From the NCBI GenBank assembly GCA_032027045.1, contig JAVSMU010000001.1:1872039-1936038 (forward strand): a stretch of DNA of 64,000 nucleotides, read 5' to 3'. The number at the start of each line of letters is the position of its first letter. The first letter of the stretch is position 1. Position numbers and translations under genes: made by a program. The notes under the pieces are model-generated. The model saw only the letters and a program-made list of their open reading frames with translations, made no database searches and was not told the origin of the DNA. Shown piece after piece: positions 15,998 through 23,713 of this stretch. The DNA is from Truepera sp. GTDB lineage: Bacteria > Deinococcota > Deinococci > Deinococcales > Trueperaceae.

Positions 15998-17442
15998 GCC
16001 TTCACCTCCGATACGACCAGGCCCGAGTGCGGCGTGTGGTGGTACACGCGCGTCACCCAGGCCTTCAGGACCGTCTCCAGTTCGGCCAGTGTCAAGAGCT
16101 CATGGGGTTCGAACTGTAGGCCGCTGCCGCGGTCACGCACGTCGATGCCCGTGTAGCCCGGGAGCGTCTGTAGGACGCTCTCGAGGGTCCGGAAGAAGCG
16201 CTCGACGTGCGGCTTGTCCGTCGGGGTGTAGGGGCGCGCGAACTCGATGCCGAACCCCAAGTTGGCCGCCAGGCCCACCAGCCAGCGGTTGTCGAACTCC
16301 CGGCCGCGGTCGATGCAGATCACCCGCGGCACTATCATCAGGCCAGCCTCGCTGGCCCCCTCTGGCGCCTCGGGCACGAACTTCGCCAGGTGACTGGCGT
16401 CCACTCCGAGCTGGTTGTAGGCAGCGTCGGCCGAGAACGGCCGCGCGCTCGGCTTCGGGGTGAACATCTCCAGCAGCAACGAAGCCACCTCCGGCTGACC
16501 GATGCTCGGAGCCACCACAGGTCCAAAGGCAGCCCGTGTGACGCCGTCCAGGCCCCAGACGCTGTGGGCTCGGAACATCCGGGTGCCGTCGGTGACCATC
16601 ACGTTCAGGACCGTGGCGTCGATCTCCACACGCTCGCCGGGCATGGTGGCGTGCGCCTTGCGGAAGGTGCCCGCCGGACGGTTCGCCCGCGACTGCTGGT
16701 ACTTGCGGTGCGTGTTGTCAGCCCCCATCCACTTCAGGGTCCGCTTGACCACCTCGAAGCTGACGCTCTTAGACGGGATCCTGGTGCCCTTGAAGCGTTC
16801 GTTCGTCGCGATCAGCTCCGCGACTTTTGCGAGGATCATCGTCGCCTGGATGCGCGGGCCCGGTTTCGACAACTGACGGGCCAGGACGACCTCGACCGCC
16901 TCGTCGAACCTCGGATCCCGCTCCACCGGGCGCCCACCCGAACCTTTGCGGACCAGCCCTGCTACACCCCGCTCCCGGTAAGCGCGGATGAGCTTCTCCA
17001 GCGTTTCGCGCTTGTAGGAGAACTCGCTGTTCGCGAGCTCTTCGACCTTGGCGTCAAGACGCTCGTTGAAACCCTCGGACGGTTCCGGCGCAAGGTTGCT
17101 GCCTGGCGCCGTCGGTGACTCCCCCGGTAGCTCAGGAGTACCGAAGATCACCTGCCGGATGTGGGGCTCGAGGCGGAGCGCGCGATCCTGCTCCGCCCGG
17201 GGTGCGTCCTTGTACACCATGACCGCCGCCTCGTGCGTCAGCTCGTCGTAACCCTTGCCATCGGGCGTCAGGAAGCGGGGGCGGCGAGCCATGAAGGCGT
17301 TGAGCTCAACGGACTCCTCCAATCCCAAGCCGTCGCGCTCGTAATGCAACTCGCCGCCCTTAATGCCGGTGACCTTGCACACGACACCGTCGATCTCGAA
17401 GAGCTGCCCCTGGTTTAGGGTCGGTGAGAGGTTGTCTTTCAT
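15994..17442 (-). CDS. Catalytic part of split TnsB/TniA-like DDE transposase (module 1)
   Basis: A 482-residue protein. The order is an SH3-like N-terminal strand set (LFEIDGVVCKVTGI), helix-turn-helix segments (ETLEKLIRAYRERGVAGL), then an RNase-H-type core. The catalytic residues are Asp near 274 (VEIDATVLNV), Asp near 377 (CIDRGREFDN) and Glu near 413 (KPHVERFFRTLE), a DD-35-E layout. It makes the 3' cuts and strand transfer in Tn7-like elements. The frame ends right after HHTPHSGL, before the Mu-C domain, which is encoded by the next gene. I chose the ATG at 17440-17442 because it overlaps the tnsA stop as ATGA; an upstream start is possible. Confidence 0.85.
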   Translation of the reverse strand: MKDNLSPTLNQGQLFEIDGVVCKVTGIKGGELHYERDGLGLEESVELNAFMARRPRFLTPDGKGYDELTHEAAVMVYKDAPRAEQDRALRLEPHIRQVIFGTPELPGESPTAPGSNLAPEPSEGFNERLDAKVEELANSEFSYKRETLEKLIRAYRERGVAGLVRKGSGGRPVERDPRFDEAVEVVLARQLSKPGPRIQATMILAKVAELIATNERFKGTRIPSKSVSFEVVKRTLKWMGADNTHRKYQQSRANRPAGTFRKAHATMPGERVEIDATVLNVMVTDGTRMFRAHSVWGLDGVTRAAFGPVVAPSIGQPEVASLLLEMFTPKPSARPFSADAAYNQLGVDASHLAKFVPEAPEGASEAGLMIVPRVICIDRGREFDNRWLVGLAANLGFGIEFARPYTPTDKPHVERFFRTLESVLQTLPGYTGIDVRDRGSGLQFEPHELLTLAELETVLKAWVTRVYHHTPHSGLVVSEVKA

Positions 17443-18260
17443 GCGCTCACCGTCCGCAACGTGAGGAGGGCGCCAGGGTGGATCCCGTCCCGCAACGAGA
17501 AGGTCAGCTCCCGCCGCCACATCATCGCCATCAGCGAGGCATGCGCCACGGGATCGTCCTCAGCGCACGCCTCCAGGAGTTCAGCAAAGGGCCACACCCG
17601 CCTCTCGCGGAACGCCCGCTGCACCCGTTGACGCAGGTCACGTTGGACCGGGACCCGGGCGTAGCAGCTCAGGTACTCGATGGTCTCCCCGAACTCCTCC
17701 ACGCTCTCGCCCGACACAACGAACGTCCAGCCCACCTCCTTCGCGAACCGGCTCAGCCGCTCGCAGGAGCGCATGAAAGCCTCATCACGCTTCTCCACCG
17801 GCCGGACGTTCTCCAGCACCAGCTCGCCATCCACCGTCTCGTACAGCAGATCGGGCACCTCACCCGAACCGCTATCACCCAGGCGGTGGACGCGCATCGG
17901 CTGGGTGGCGATGTCCGTGACCTCCTGGCGGAACACCAGCTCCAGGATCCGCACGGCCTCGAAACGGCTCTCGCAGACGCGCGCCTCACCCGGCAGGTGA
18001 TGCAGCGGCATCAACGTCACCCGCCCGCGCTGGTGCGCCCACCCCCGATGCACGTTCCGCACAGGGAGCAACGACGAGACATCCACCCCCTGCGACAGCT
18101 CCGACGGCGTTAGCCGCACAAGCTCATCTTCGTCAGCCCGCTCTCTCGGCCGCACGAAGATCTCGAACTCCTCCTCGAATGGGGGCAAGCCGACCCCGGC
18201 GAAGGGGCGCCCGCCTCCTCCCCACAGCGAGGACGGCTCACGACAGACAACTTCAGCCAC
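17439..18260 (-). CDS. tnsA: TnsA-like endonuclease with altered active site (module 1)
   Basis: A 273-residue protein with a central TnsA nuclease fold. It shows Glu97 in CESRFEAVRI, Asp137 in EVPDLLY, and the strand ELVLENVRPVEKR where active TnsA proteins have V-D-V-K. Here the last two key positions read Asn151 and Arg153, so 5'-strand cleavage may be weak or lost. The C-terminal helical domain (CYARVPVQRDLRQRVQRAF) would contact TnsC. It starts at GTG (18258-18260) with GGAGGG six bases before. It is the first gene of the operon and overlaps the transposase gene. Confidence 0.75.
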   Translation of the reverse strand: MAEVVCREPSSLWGGGGRPFAGVGLPPFEEEFEIFVRPRERADEDELVRLTPSELSQGVDVSSLLPVRNVHRGWAHQRGRVTLMPLHHLPGEARVCESRFEAVRILELVFRQEVTDIATQPMRVHRLGDSGSGEVPDLLYETVDGELVLENVRPVEKRDEAFMRSCERLSRFAKEVGWTFVVSGESVEEFGETIEYLSCYARVPVQRDLRQRVQRAFRERRVWPFAELLEACAEDDPVAHASLMAMMWRRELTFSLRDGIHPGALLTLRTVSA

Positions 18261-18291
18261 TGGTTCCCTCCATCTGGACGAACCGGTACCG

Positions 18292-18340
18292 ATCCGCTAG
18301 AGTGGAAGCACTAGCAGCCTCCGTAGTTCACTCTGCGGAT
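18292..18340. other. Inverted repeat upstream of tnsA (module 1)
   Basis: ATCCGC-T-AGAGTG (18292-18304) pairs with CACTCTGCGGAT (18329-18340): 12 bp with one bulged base. An inner ACTA/TAGT pair tightens the loop. It lies in the leader or promoter zone of the transposition operon and could be an operator or a leader hairpin. Confidence 0.6.
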
Positions 18341-18346
18341 GGATCC

Positions 18347-18382
18347 AAGGCCCCGGACGCGCCAACGTTCGGGGTCTTTCTC
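18347..18382 (+). terminator. Terminator-like hairpin on the plus strand
   Basis: AAGGCCCCG (18347-18355) pairs with CGGGGTCTT (18370-18378) with one G-T wobble, followed by TCTC. No plus-strand gene lies before it; together with the preceding inverted repeat it could end a short RNA, or insulate the operon from outside transcription. Confidence 0.5.
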
Positions 18383-18452
18383 ATGCCCTCACACGAGGGC
18401 CCACACGGAAAACGCTAGATCAAGAACAACACCTCCTCAGAGAAGAATTGAC

Positions 18453-18572
18453 AATCACCATACACAACCACGCTCCGAATATCAATGGTACTATCACATT
18501 TCTCACACGCCTTGCGGTGGCAACTTGCATTATCACTTTCGTATCTTACGCCTGTTTCTCATATTTTGACGC
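18453..18572. repeat. Direct repeats beyond tnsA, candidate TnsB-binding sites / transposon end
   Basis: Related units lie at 18453-18473 (AATCACCAT..CCACGC), 18492-18511 (TATCACATTTCTCACACGCC), 18531-18552 (TATCACTTTC..TTACGCC) and, weaker, 18555-18572 (TTTCTCATATTTTGACGC). The first three starts are exactly 39 bp apart. The shared pattern is (A/T)ATCAC then ACGC about 15-18 bases later. Repeats of this size outside tnsA are the usual TnsB sites of Tn7-like ends. The outer boundary and the partner end are not identified. Confidence 0.5.
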
Positions 18573-18789
18573 GATTCTGTGAGCTATCATCGAGAGCATC
18601 AATGCATACCTTCGTTCCCCACGATAGTGCTCGCACACGGCTGTCACGGTACTAGGTGCAAAGGCTCTATCCCAAGGAGATGCGATCCGCGAACCCTATC
18701 GTCAATCAGCGCGCTAATAGCAAACAGAGAATCCGCAGAGTGCCGCGACCCAGTAAGCGAACGGTCAGGACGCTGTTCGGAGCACTGAT

Positions 18790-21700
18790 ATGCTGAAGCC
18801 AACTACTGACATCGGGGGGCAACACGTGCTTTCTGCTAATACCTCACCAACACATGCCGACCAGACACCGAGCGGCGGCATCCACGGCCTGCTAAACCAA
18901 CTCGCGGGAGCCGCCCTGGATGGCCGCGACAAAGGCGACAAACTCGAGCGCCTAATGAAGTCCTACCTCCAGACGGACCCCATGTACGCCGCCAAATACA
19001 GCAACGTGTGGCTCTGGAAGGACTGGCCCGGCCGCGGTAACCAACCCGACACCGGCATCGACCTAGTGGCCGAAGAGCGCGACACCGGCGACCTAGTGGC
19101 CATCCAATGCAAGTTCTACCAGCCCGGTCATTACCTGATGAAGAGCGACATCGACTCGTTCTTCACGGCCAGCGGCAAGCATCCGTTCAAGAGCCGCATC
19201 ATCATCAGCACCACCGACAAGTGGAGCAAGCACGCCGAGCAAGCCCTCGACGAGCAGCAGATCCCCGTCACGCGCCTGCGCGTCCAGGATCTAGCCAACA
19301 GCCCTGTCGACTGGAGCCAGTTCACCCTCGAGAAACCTGAAGACATCAACCTCAAGGCCAAGAAGAGCCTGCGCCCCCACCAGGTAATCGCTCACGAGAA
19401 GGTGACCACTGGCCTGGCTGAGGCCGAGCGCGGCAAGCTCATCATGGCTTGCGGCACCGGCAAGACCTTCACCAGCCTCAAGATCGCCGAGAGCATGGCC
19501 GGCGCCGGCAAGCGCGTGCTGTTCCTAGTGCCTTCCTTGTCGCTCCTCTCGCAGACGCTGCGCGAGTGGACGGGCGACGCCGAAGTGCCGCTCAGGTGCT
19601 TCGCCGTGTGCAGCGACAGCAAGATCGGCCGCGGTCGCGAGGACGAGGACCTGCGCGTGCATGACCTCGCCTTCCCCAGCACCACCGACCCCCAGAAGCT
19701 CCACGAGCAGGCCAGCACGCTCGCGCCCGAACGCATGACGGTGGTGTTCAGCACCTACCAGAGCATCCAGGTGGTTAGTGACGCGCAGGCGCTCGGCATG
19801 CCCGAGTTCGACCTGATCATCAGCGACGAAGCGCACCGCACCACCGGCGCCACCCTGCAAGGCGAGGAACGCTCCCACTTCACCAAGGTGCACGACAACG
19901 ACATCGTGCGCGGCAGGAAGCGCCTCTACATGACCGCCACCCCCCGCCTCTATAGCGACGATCAGGTGACCAGGGCCGCCGAGAAGGAGGCGCTGCTGTG
20001 GAGCATGGACGACCCCGAGCACTACGGCGAGGAGCTGCACCGCCTCAACTTCGGGGAGGCCGTCGCTCAGGGGCTCCTGAGCGACTACAAGGTCATGATC
20101 CTGGCAGTCGACGAGAAGCACGTCACCAAGACCTTCCAGGCTCAGCTGGCGGACGCCAACAACGAACTCAGCCTCGACGACGCCGTCAAGATCGTGGGCT
20201 GCTGGAACGGCCTCGCCAAGCGCACCCCCGACAGCGTGGAGGACGACGGCCTCGCCGGCGACACCGCCGCCATGAAGCGCGCCGTGGCTTTCGCCGGCAA
20301 CATCAAGACCTCCAAGCGCATCGCCGGCATGTTCACCGACATCGTTGAGGAGTACCTCGAGCACGCCGGCGACGACGACGACCTGCTCTACTGCGAGGCG
20401 GCGCACGTCGACGGCACCTTCAACGTGCTCGAGCGCAACAACCGCCTCGACTGGCTCAAGGCACCCACGCCCGACAACACCTGCCGCATCCTCACCAACG
20501 CCCGCTGCCTCAGCGAGGGCGTCGACGTCCCCAGCCTGGACGCGGTGATGTTCCTGCAGCCGCGCGACAGCGAGATCGACATCGTGCAGGCCGTGGGCCG
20601 CGTCATGCGCAAGGCGCCCGGCAAGAAGTACGGCTACGTCATCCTGCCCATCGGCATCCCCGCCGGCATGAGCGCTAGTGAGGCGCTGGCCGACAACCAG
20701 AAGTACAAGGTCGTGTGGCAGGTGCTCCAGGCGCTGCGCGCGCACGACGAGCGCTTCGACAGCACCGTCAACAAGATCGAGCTCAACAAGAAGAAGCCCA
20801 AGCAGATCGATGTCATCGGCGTCGGTGGCGGCAGCGAGGAACGTGAGGGCGACACCTCCGTGCAGGACGGCTTCGCCTTCGAGCTCGACAACATCGGCGA
20901 GTGGCGCGACGCCATCTACGCCAAGATCGTCGAGAAGGTCGGGAACCGCCGCTACTGGGAGAGCTGGGCCAAGGACGTTGCGCAGATAGCCCAGCGCCAC
21001 ATCGACCGCATCCAGACCCTGCTCGAGCACGAGGAGTCGGAGCACGCTAAGGCGTTCGAGGACTTCCTGGCCGGCCTGCGCCGCAACCTCAACCCCGCCG
21101 TCAGCCGCGACGAGGCCGTCGAGATGCTCTCGCAGCACCTCATCACTAGACCCGTGTTCGAGGCGTTGTTCGAGGACTACAGCTTCTCGCAGCACAACCC
21201 CGTCAGCGCCGCCATGCAGAGAATGGTCGACCTGTTGGAAGAACAGGCACTGGAGAAGGAGACCGAGTCCCTCGAGGGCTTCTACGAGAGCGTGCGCGAG
21301 AACGCCAAGGGCATAGACAACGCCGAAGGCAAGCAGCGCATCATCGTCGAGCTCTACGACAAGTTCTTCCGTACCGCTTTCCCCCGCATGGCCGACCGCC
21401 TCGGTATCGTCTACACCCCCATCGAGGTCGTCGACTTCATCATCCACAGCGCCGAGCACGCGCTCCGCGAGGAGTTCGGCGCCAGCATCAGCGACGAAGG
21501 CGTACACGTCCTCGACCCCTTCACCGGCACCGGCACCTTCATGGTCAGGCTCCTCCAGAGTGGCCTCATCAAGCCCGAGGACCTCGCCCACAAGTACCGC
21601 CACGAGTTGCACGCCAACGAGATCGTGCTGCTCGCCTACTACATCGCTGCCATCAACATCGAGGAGACCTACCACAGCCTAGCTGGCGGCGAGTACCAGC

Positions 21701-22035
21701 CCTTCGAGGGCATCGTCCTGACCGACACTTTCCAGATGACGGAAGACCCAGCCAACGGCCAGGCGGGCGCGATCTTCCCGGTTCTGCCCGAGAATAGTGA
21801 GCGCGCTGAGAAACAGAAGGCACACGACATTCGGGTGGTCATCGCCAACCCTCCCTACAGCGCCGGTCAAGACAGCGCTAACGATGACAACCAGAACCTG
21901 AAGTACCCGAGGCTCGACGAAGCCATCGCCAACACGTACGCGGCCCACTCCACCGCCGGCTACAAGAACAGCCTTTACGACTCGACATCCGCGCCTTCCG
22001 CTGGGCTAGCGACCGGATCAAGGACAAAGGCGTGA
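18790..22035 (+). CDS. Type ISP restriction-modification enzyme, N-terminal part (frameshifted)
   Basis: This frame encodes nuclease, helicase and the start of the methyltransferase of a LlaGI/LlaBIII-like single-chain enzyme. Mrr-like nuclease residues are Asp91 (GIDLVAEE) and Q106-x-K108 (AIQCKFY). SF2 helicase motifs include GTGKT near 221 and DEAH near 346, with VQAVGRVMRKAPGK as motif VI. The adenine methyltransferase has DPFTGTGTF near 909 and NPPY near 1020. After NSLYDS the frame goes wrong and stops at 22035. Inserting one T between 21984 and 21985 restores NSLYDSYIRAFRWAS and joins the next frame. GGAG seven bases before the ATG supports the start. Confidence 0.85.
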   Translation: MLKPTTDIGGQHVLSANTSPTHADQTPSGGIHGLLNQLAGAALDGRDKGDKLERLMKSYLQTDPMYAAKYSNVWLWKDWPGRGNQPDTGIDLVAEERDTGDLVAIQCKFYQPGHYLMKSDIDSFFTASGKHPFKSRIIISTTDKWSKHAEQALDEQQIPVTRLRVQDLANSPVDWSQFTLEKPEDINLKAKKSLRPHQVIAHEKVTTGLAEAERGKLIMACGTGKTFTSLKIAESMAGAGKRVLFLVPSLSLLSQTLREWTGDAEVPLRCFAVCSDSKIGRGREDEDLRVHDLAFPSTTDPQKLHEQASTLAPERMTVVFSTYQSIQVVSDAQALGMPEFDLIISDEAHRTTGATLQGEERSHFTKVHDNDIVRGRKRLYMTATPRLYSDDQVTRAAEKEALLWSMDDPEHYGEELHRLNFGEAVAQGLLSDYKVMILAVDEKHVTKTFQAQLADANNELSLDDAVKIVGCWNGLAKRTPDSVEDDGLAGDTAAMKRAVAFAGNIKTSKRIAGMFTDIVEEYLEHAGDDDDLLYCEAAHVDGTFNVLERNNRLDWLKAPTPDNTCRILTNARCLSEGVDVPSLDAVMFLQPRDSEIDIVQAVGRVMRKAPGKKYGYVILPIGIPAGMSASEALADNQKYKVVWQVLQALRAHDERFDSTVNKIELNKKKPKQIDVIGVGGGSEEREGDTSVQDGFAFELDNIGEWRDAIYAKIVEKVGNRRYWESWAKDVAQIAQRHIDRIQTLLEHEESEHAKAFEDFLAGLRRNLNPAVSRDEAVEMLSQHLITRPVFEALFEDYSFSQHNPVSAAMQRMVDLLEEQALEKETESLEGFYESVRENAKGIDNAEGKQRIIVELYDKFFRTAFPRMADRLGIVYTPIEVVDFIIHSAEHALREEFGASISDEGVHVLDPFTGTGTFMVRLLQSGLIKPEDLAHKYRHELHANEIVLLAYYIAAINIEETYHSLAGGEYQPFEGIVLTDTFQMTEDPANGQAGAIFPVLPENSERAEKQKAHDIRVVIANPPYSAGQDSANDDNQNLKYPRLDEAIANTYAAHSTAGYKNSLYDSTSAPSAGLATGSRTKA

Positions 22036-23681
22036 TCTGCTTCGTCACCAACGGCTCCTTCATCGACGGCAACGCTGCCGACGGAATGCGTAAGACGTTA
22101 GTAGACGAGTTCAGCAGCATCTATGTGTTCAACCTGCGTGGCAATCAGCGGACATCCGGTGAAACGTCACGTCGCGAAGGCGGCAAAATCTTCGACTCGG
22201 GAAGCCGAGCAACCATCGCCATTACCCTCCTCGTGAAGAACCCTGCGAAGCAAACGCCGGGGAACCTTCACTACTACGACATCGGGGATTACCTGAGCCG
22301 TGACCAGAAGCTCGCCGCCATCGAGGAGTTCGGAAGCGTGGCTGGTATCCCCTGGCGCCAGGTGACGCCCAACGCTAGGCACGACTGGATCAACCAGCGG
22401 GGCGAGGACTTCCAGGCCTTCCAGGTGCTCGGCGACAAGAGAGGGAAGGATGAGAGCCCGATCTTCGCTACCTACTCCCTAGGCTTGTCAACGAATCGGG
22501 ACGCCTGGGTCTACAACTTCTCTCAAGACGAGCTCGCACGCAACGTGGACCGGATGATCGACTTCTACAACACGCAGGTGGACCTCTACGAAGACGCCAT
22601 CCACGCAGGCGCTGAGCCATCAGAGGCGCTCGAGGTCGTCAGCAACGACGCTGCAAGAATCAGTTGGTCCGTGAATCTCAAGAAGGATCTCATGGCGGGC
22701 AGAAGGCTCTCGTTCAAGAGGTCCCGGGTATTCCGAGGCTCTTACAGGCCATTCACGAAGCAGCATGTCTACTTCGATAAGGACTTGAACGAGCGTCCCG
22801 GGCTGACACCTCGGCTGTTCCCGACACCTGATGCCGAGAACCGCCTAATCAGCGTCACGGGAGTGAGCGCCAGCAAGCCGTTCTCAGCCTTGATGACGGA
22901 CTCCCTACCAAACCTTGATCGCCTAGAGAAAGGTCAGAACTTCCCGCTCTACTACTACGATGAGGCAGACGGCGATCAATCAGGCCTCTTCTCTGAAAAG
23001 CCAGGGGTTGCTGGTCGCTACGTCCGGCGCAGCGCGATCACGGACGACACACTGGTGTCCTACCGCGATAGATACGGCGACTCGAGCATCACGAAGGAAG
23101 ACATCTTCTATTACGTGTATGGAGTTCTCCATAGCCCTGAGTACCGTGAGCGTTTCGATGCGGAACTTAGAAAGGAACTCCCGCGCATCCCGTTCACAGA
23201 GGACTTCTGGGCTTTCTCGCGCGCGGGCCGCGAGCTCGGTGAGATCCACGTCAACTACGAGAGCCAGACAAAGCACCCCGTAACAGTTACGAACACGCAC
23301 TCCTCACCGGACAGCGCTGAAGCCCTGCGGGTCGATAAGATGCGCTTCCCACGCAAGGACAAGCAGCCGGACAAGAGCGCGATCATCTACAACAAGCACG
23401 TCACCATCAGCGACATCCCGCTCGAGGCGTACGAGTACGAGGTGAACGGCAAGAGCGCCGTCGAGTGGATCATGGACCGCTACCAGGTCAAGGTCGACAA
23501 GAAGAGCGGCATTAAGAACGACCCGAACGAGTGGAGCGATAATCCCAGCTACATCTTGGACCTGCTCCAGCGCATCATCCACGTGAGCCTGGAGACGGTA
23601 CGGATTGTCAACGCGCTTCCGCCGCTAGACGAAAAGAACCTGGATTATGACAGTGACCCAGCATCCGCGATCGAGGCCTAG
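22032..23681 (+). CDS. Type ISP restriction-modification enzyme, C-terminal part (frameshifted)
   Basis: Continuation of the broken gene in another frame. The homologous frame is open from about 21985 (IRAFRWASDRIKDKGVICFV), so the first ATG here is internal and not a natural start. The first ~100 residues finish the methyltransferase (FVTNGSFIDGNAADG, FNLRGNQRT). The rest should be the target-recognition domain (YRPFTKQHVYFDKDLNERP). Together the parts give about 1630 residues, close to the 1570-1580 of known Type ISP enzymes. Unless the deletion is a sequencing error or a phase-variable state, the enzyme is inactive for modification and target recognition. Confidence 0.85.
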   Translation: MICFVTNGSFIDGNAADGMRKTLVDEFSSIYVFNLRGNQRTSGETSRREGGKIFDSGSRATIAITLLVKNPAKQTPGNLHYYDIGDYLSRDQKLAAIEEFGSVAGIPWRQVTPNARHDWINQRGEDFQAFQVLGDKRGKDESPIFATYSLGLSTNRDAWVYNFSQDELARNVDRMIDFYNTQVDLYEDAIHAGAEPSEALEVVSNDAARISWSVNLKKDLMAGRRLSFKRSRVFRGSYRPFTKQHVYFDKDLNERPGLTPRLFPTPDAENRLISVTGVSASKPFSALMTDSLPNLDRLEKGQNFPLYYYDEADGDQSGLFSEKPGVAGRYVRRSAITDDTLVSYRDRYGDSSITKEDIFYYVYGVLHSPEYRERFDAELRKELPRIPFTEDFWAFSRAGRELGEIHVNYESQTKHPVTVTNTHSSPDSAEALRVDKMRFPRKDKQPDKSAIIYNKHVTISDIPLEAYEYEVNGKSAVEWIMDRYQVKVDKKSGIKNDPNEWSDNPSYILDLLQRIIHVSLETVRIVNALPPLDEKNLDYDSDPASAIEA

Positions 23682-23713
23682 TCGGTTCTCCCGGGCGTCA
23701 GGCGTCAGGCCTT

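Larger units (their letters stand above)
12292..18260 (-). mobile_element. Tn7-like transposition module 1 (tnsA-tnsB(split)-tnsC-tniQ)
   Basis: Five minus-strand frames in transcription order encode a TnsA-like nuclease, a DDE transposase, its separated Mu-C-type C-terminus, a TnsC/TniB-like ATPase and a TniQ protein. Gene joints overlap (ATGA at 17439, GTGA at 15994, TGATG at 13941), so this is one operon. Direct repeats at 18453-18572, beyond tnsA, are the best candidate for one transposon end. No CRISPR-Cas genes accompany it. The other end and the cargo limit are unresolved; everything from about 4 kb could be cargo. Confidence 0.85.

Noticed and set aside
18290-18382. A tRNA-like stretch (GTTCACTC loop, CCA-like end, followed by a terminator)
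   Set aside because: The T-arm does not pair with the right geometry and no D-arm, anticodon arm or acceptor stem can be drawn; the pairing is better explained as a long inverted repeat.
19525-21675. A 716-codon open frame on the minus strand opposite the Type ISP gene
   Set aside because: It is the antisense of a GC-rich gene with strong codon bias; its product is low-complexity (Val, Leu, Gly, Asp) and has no motif.
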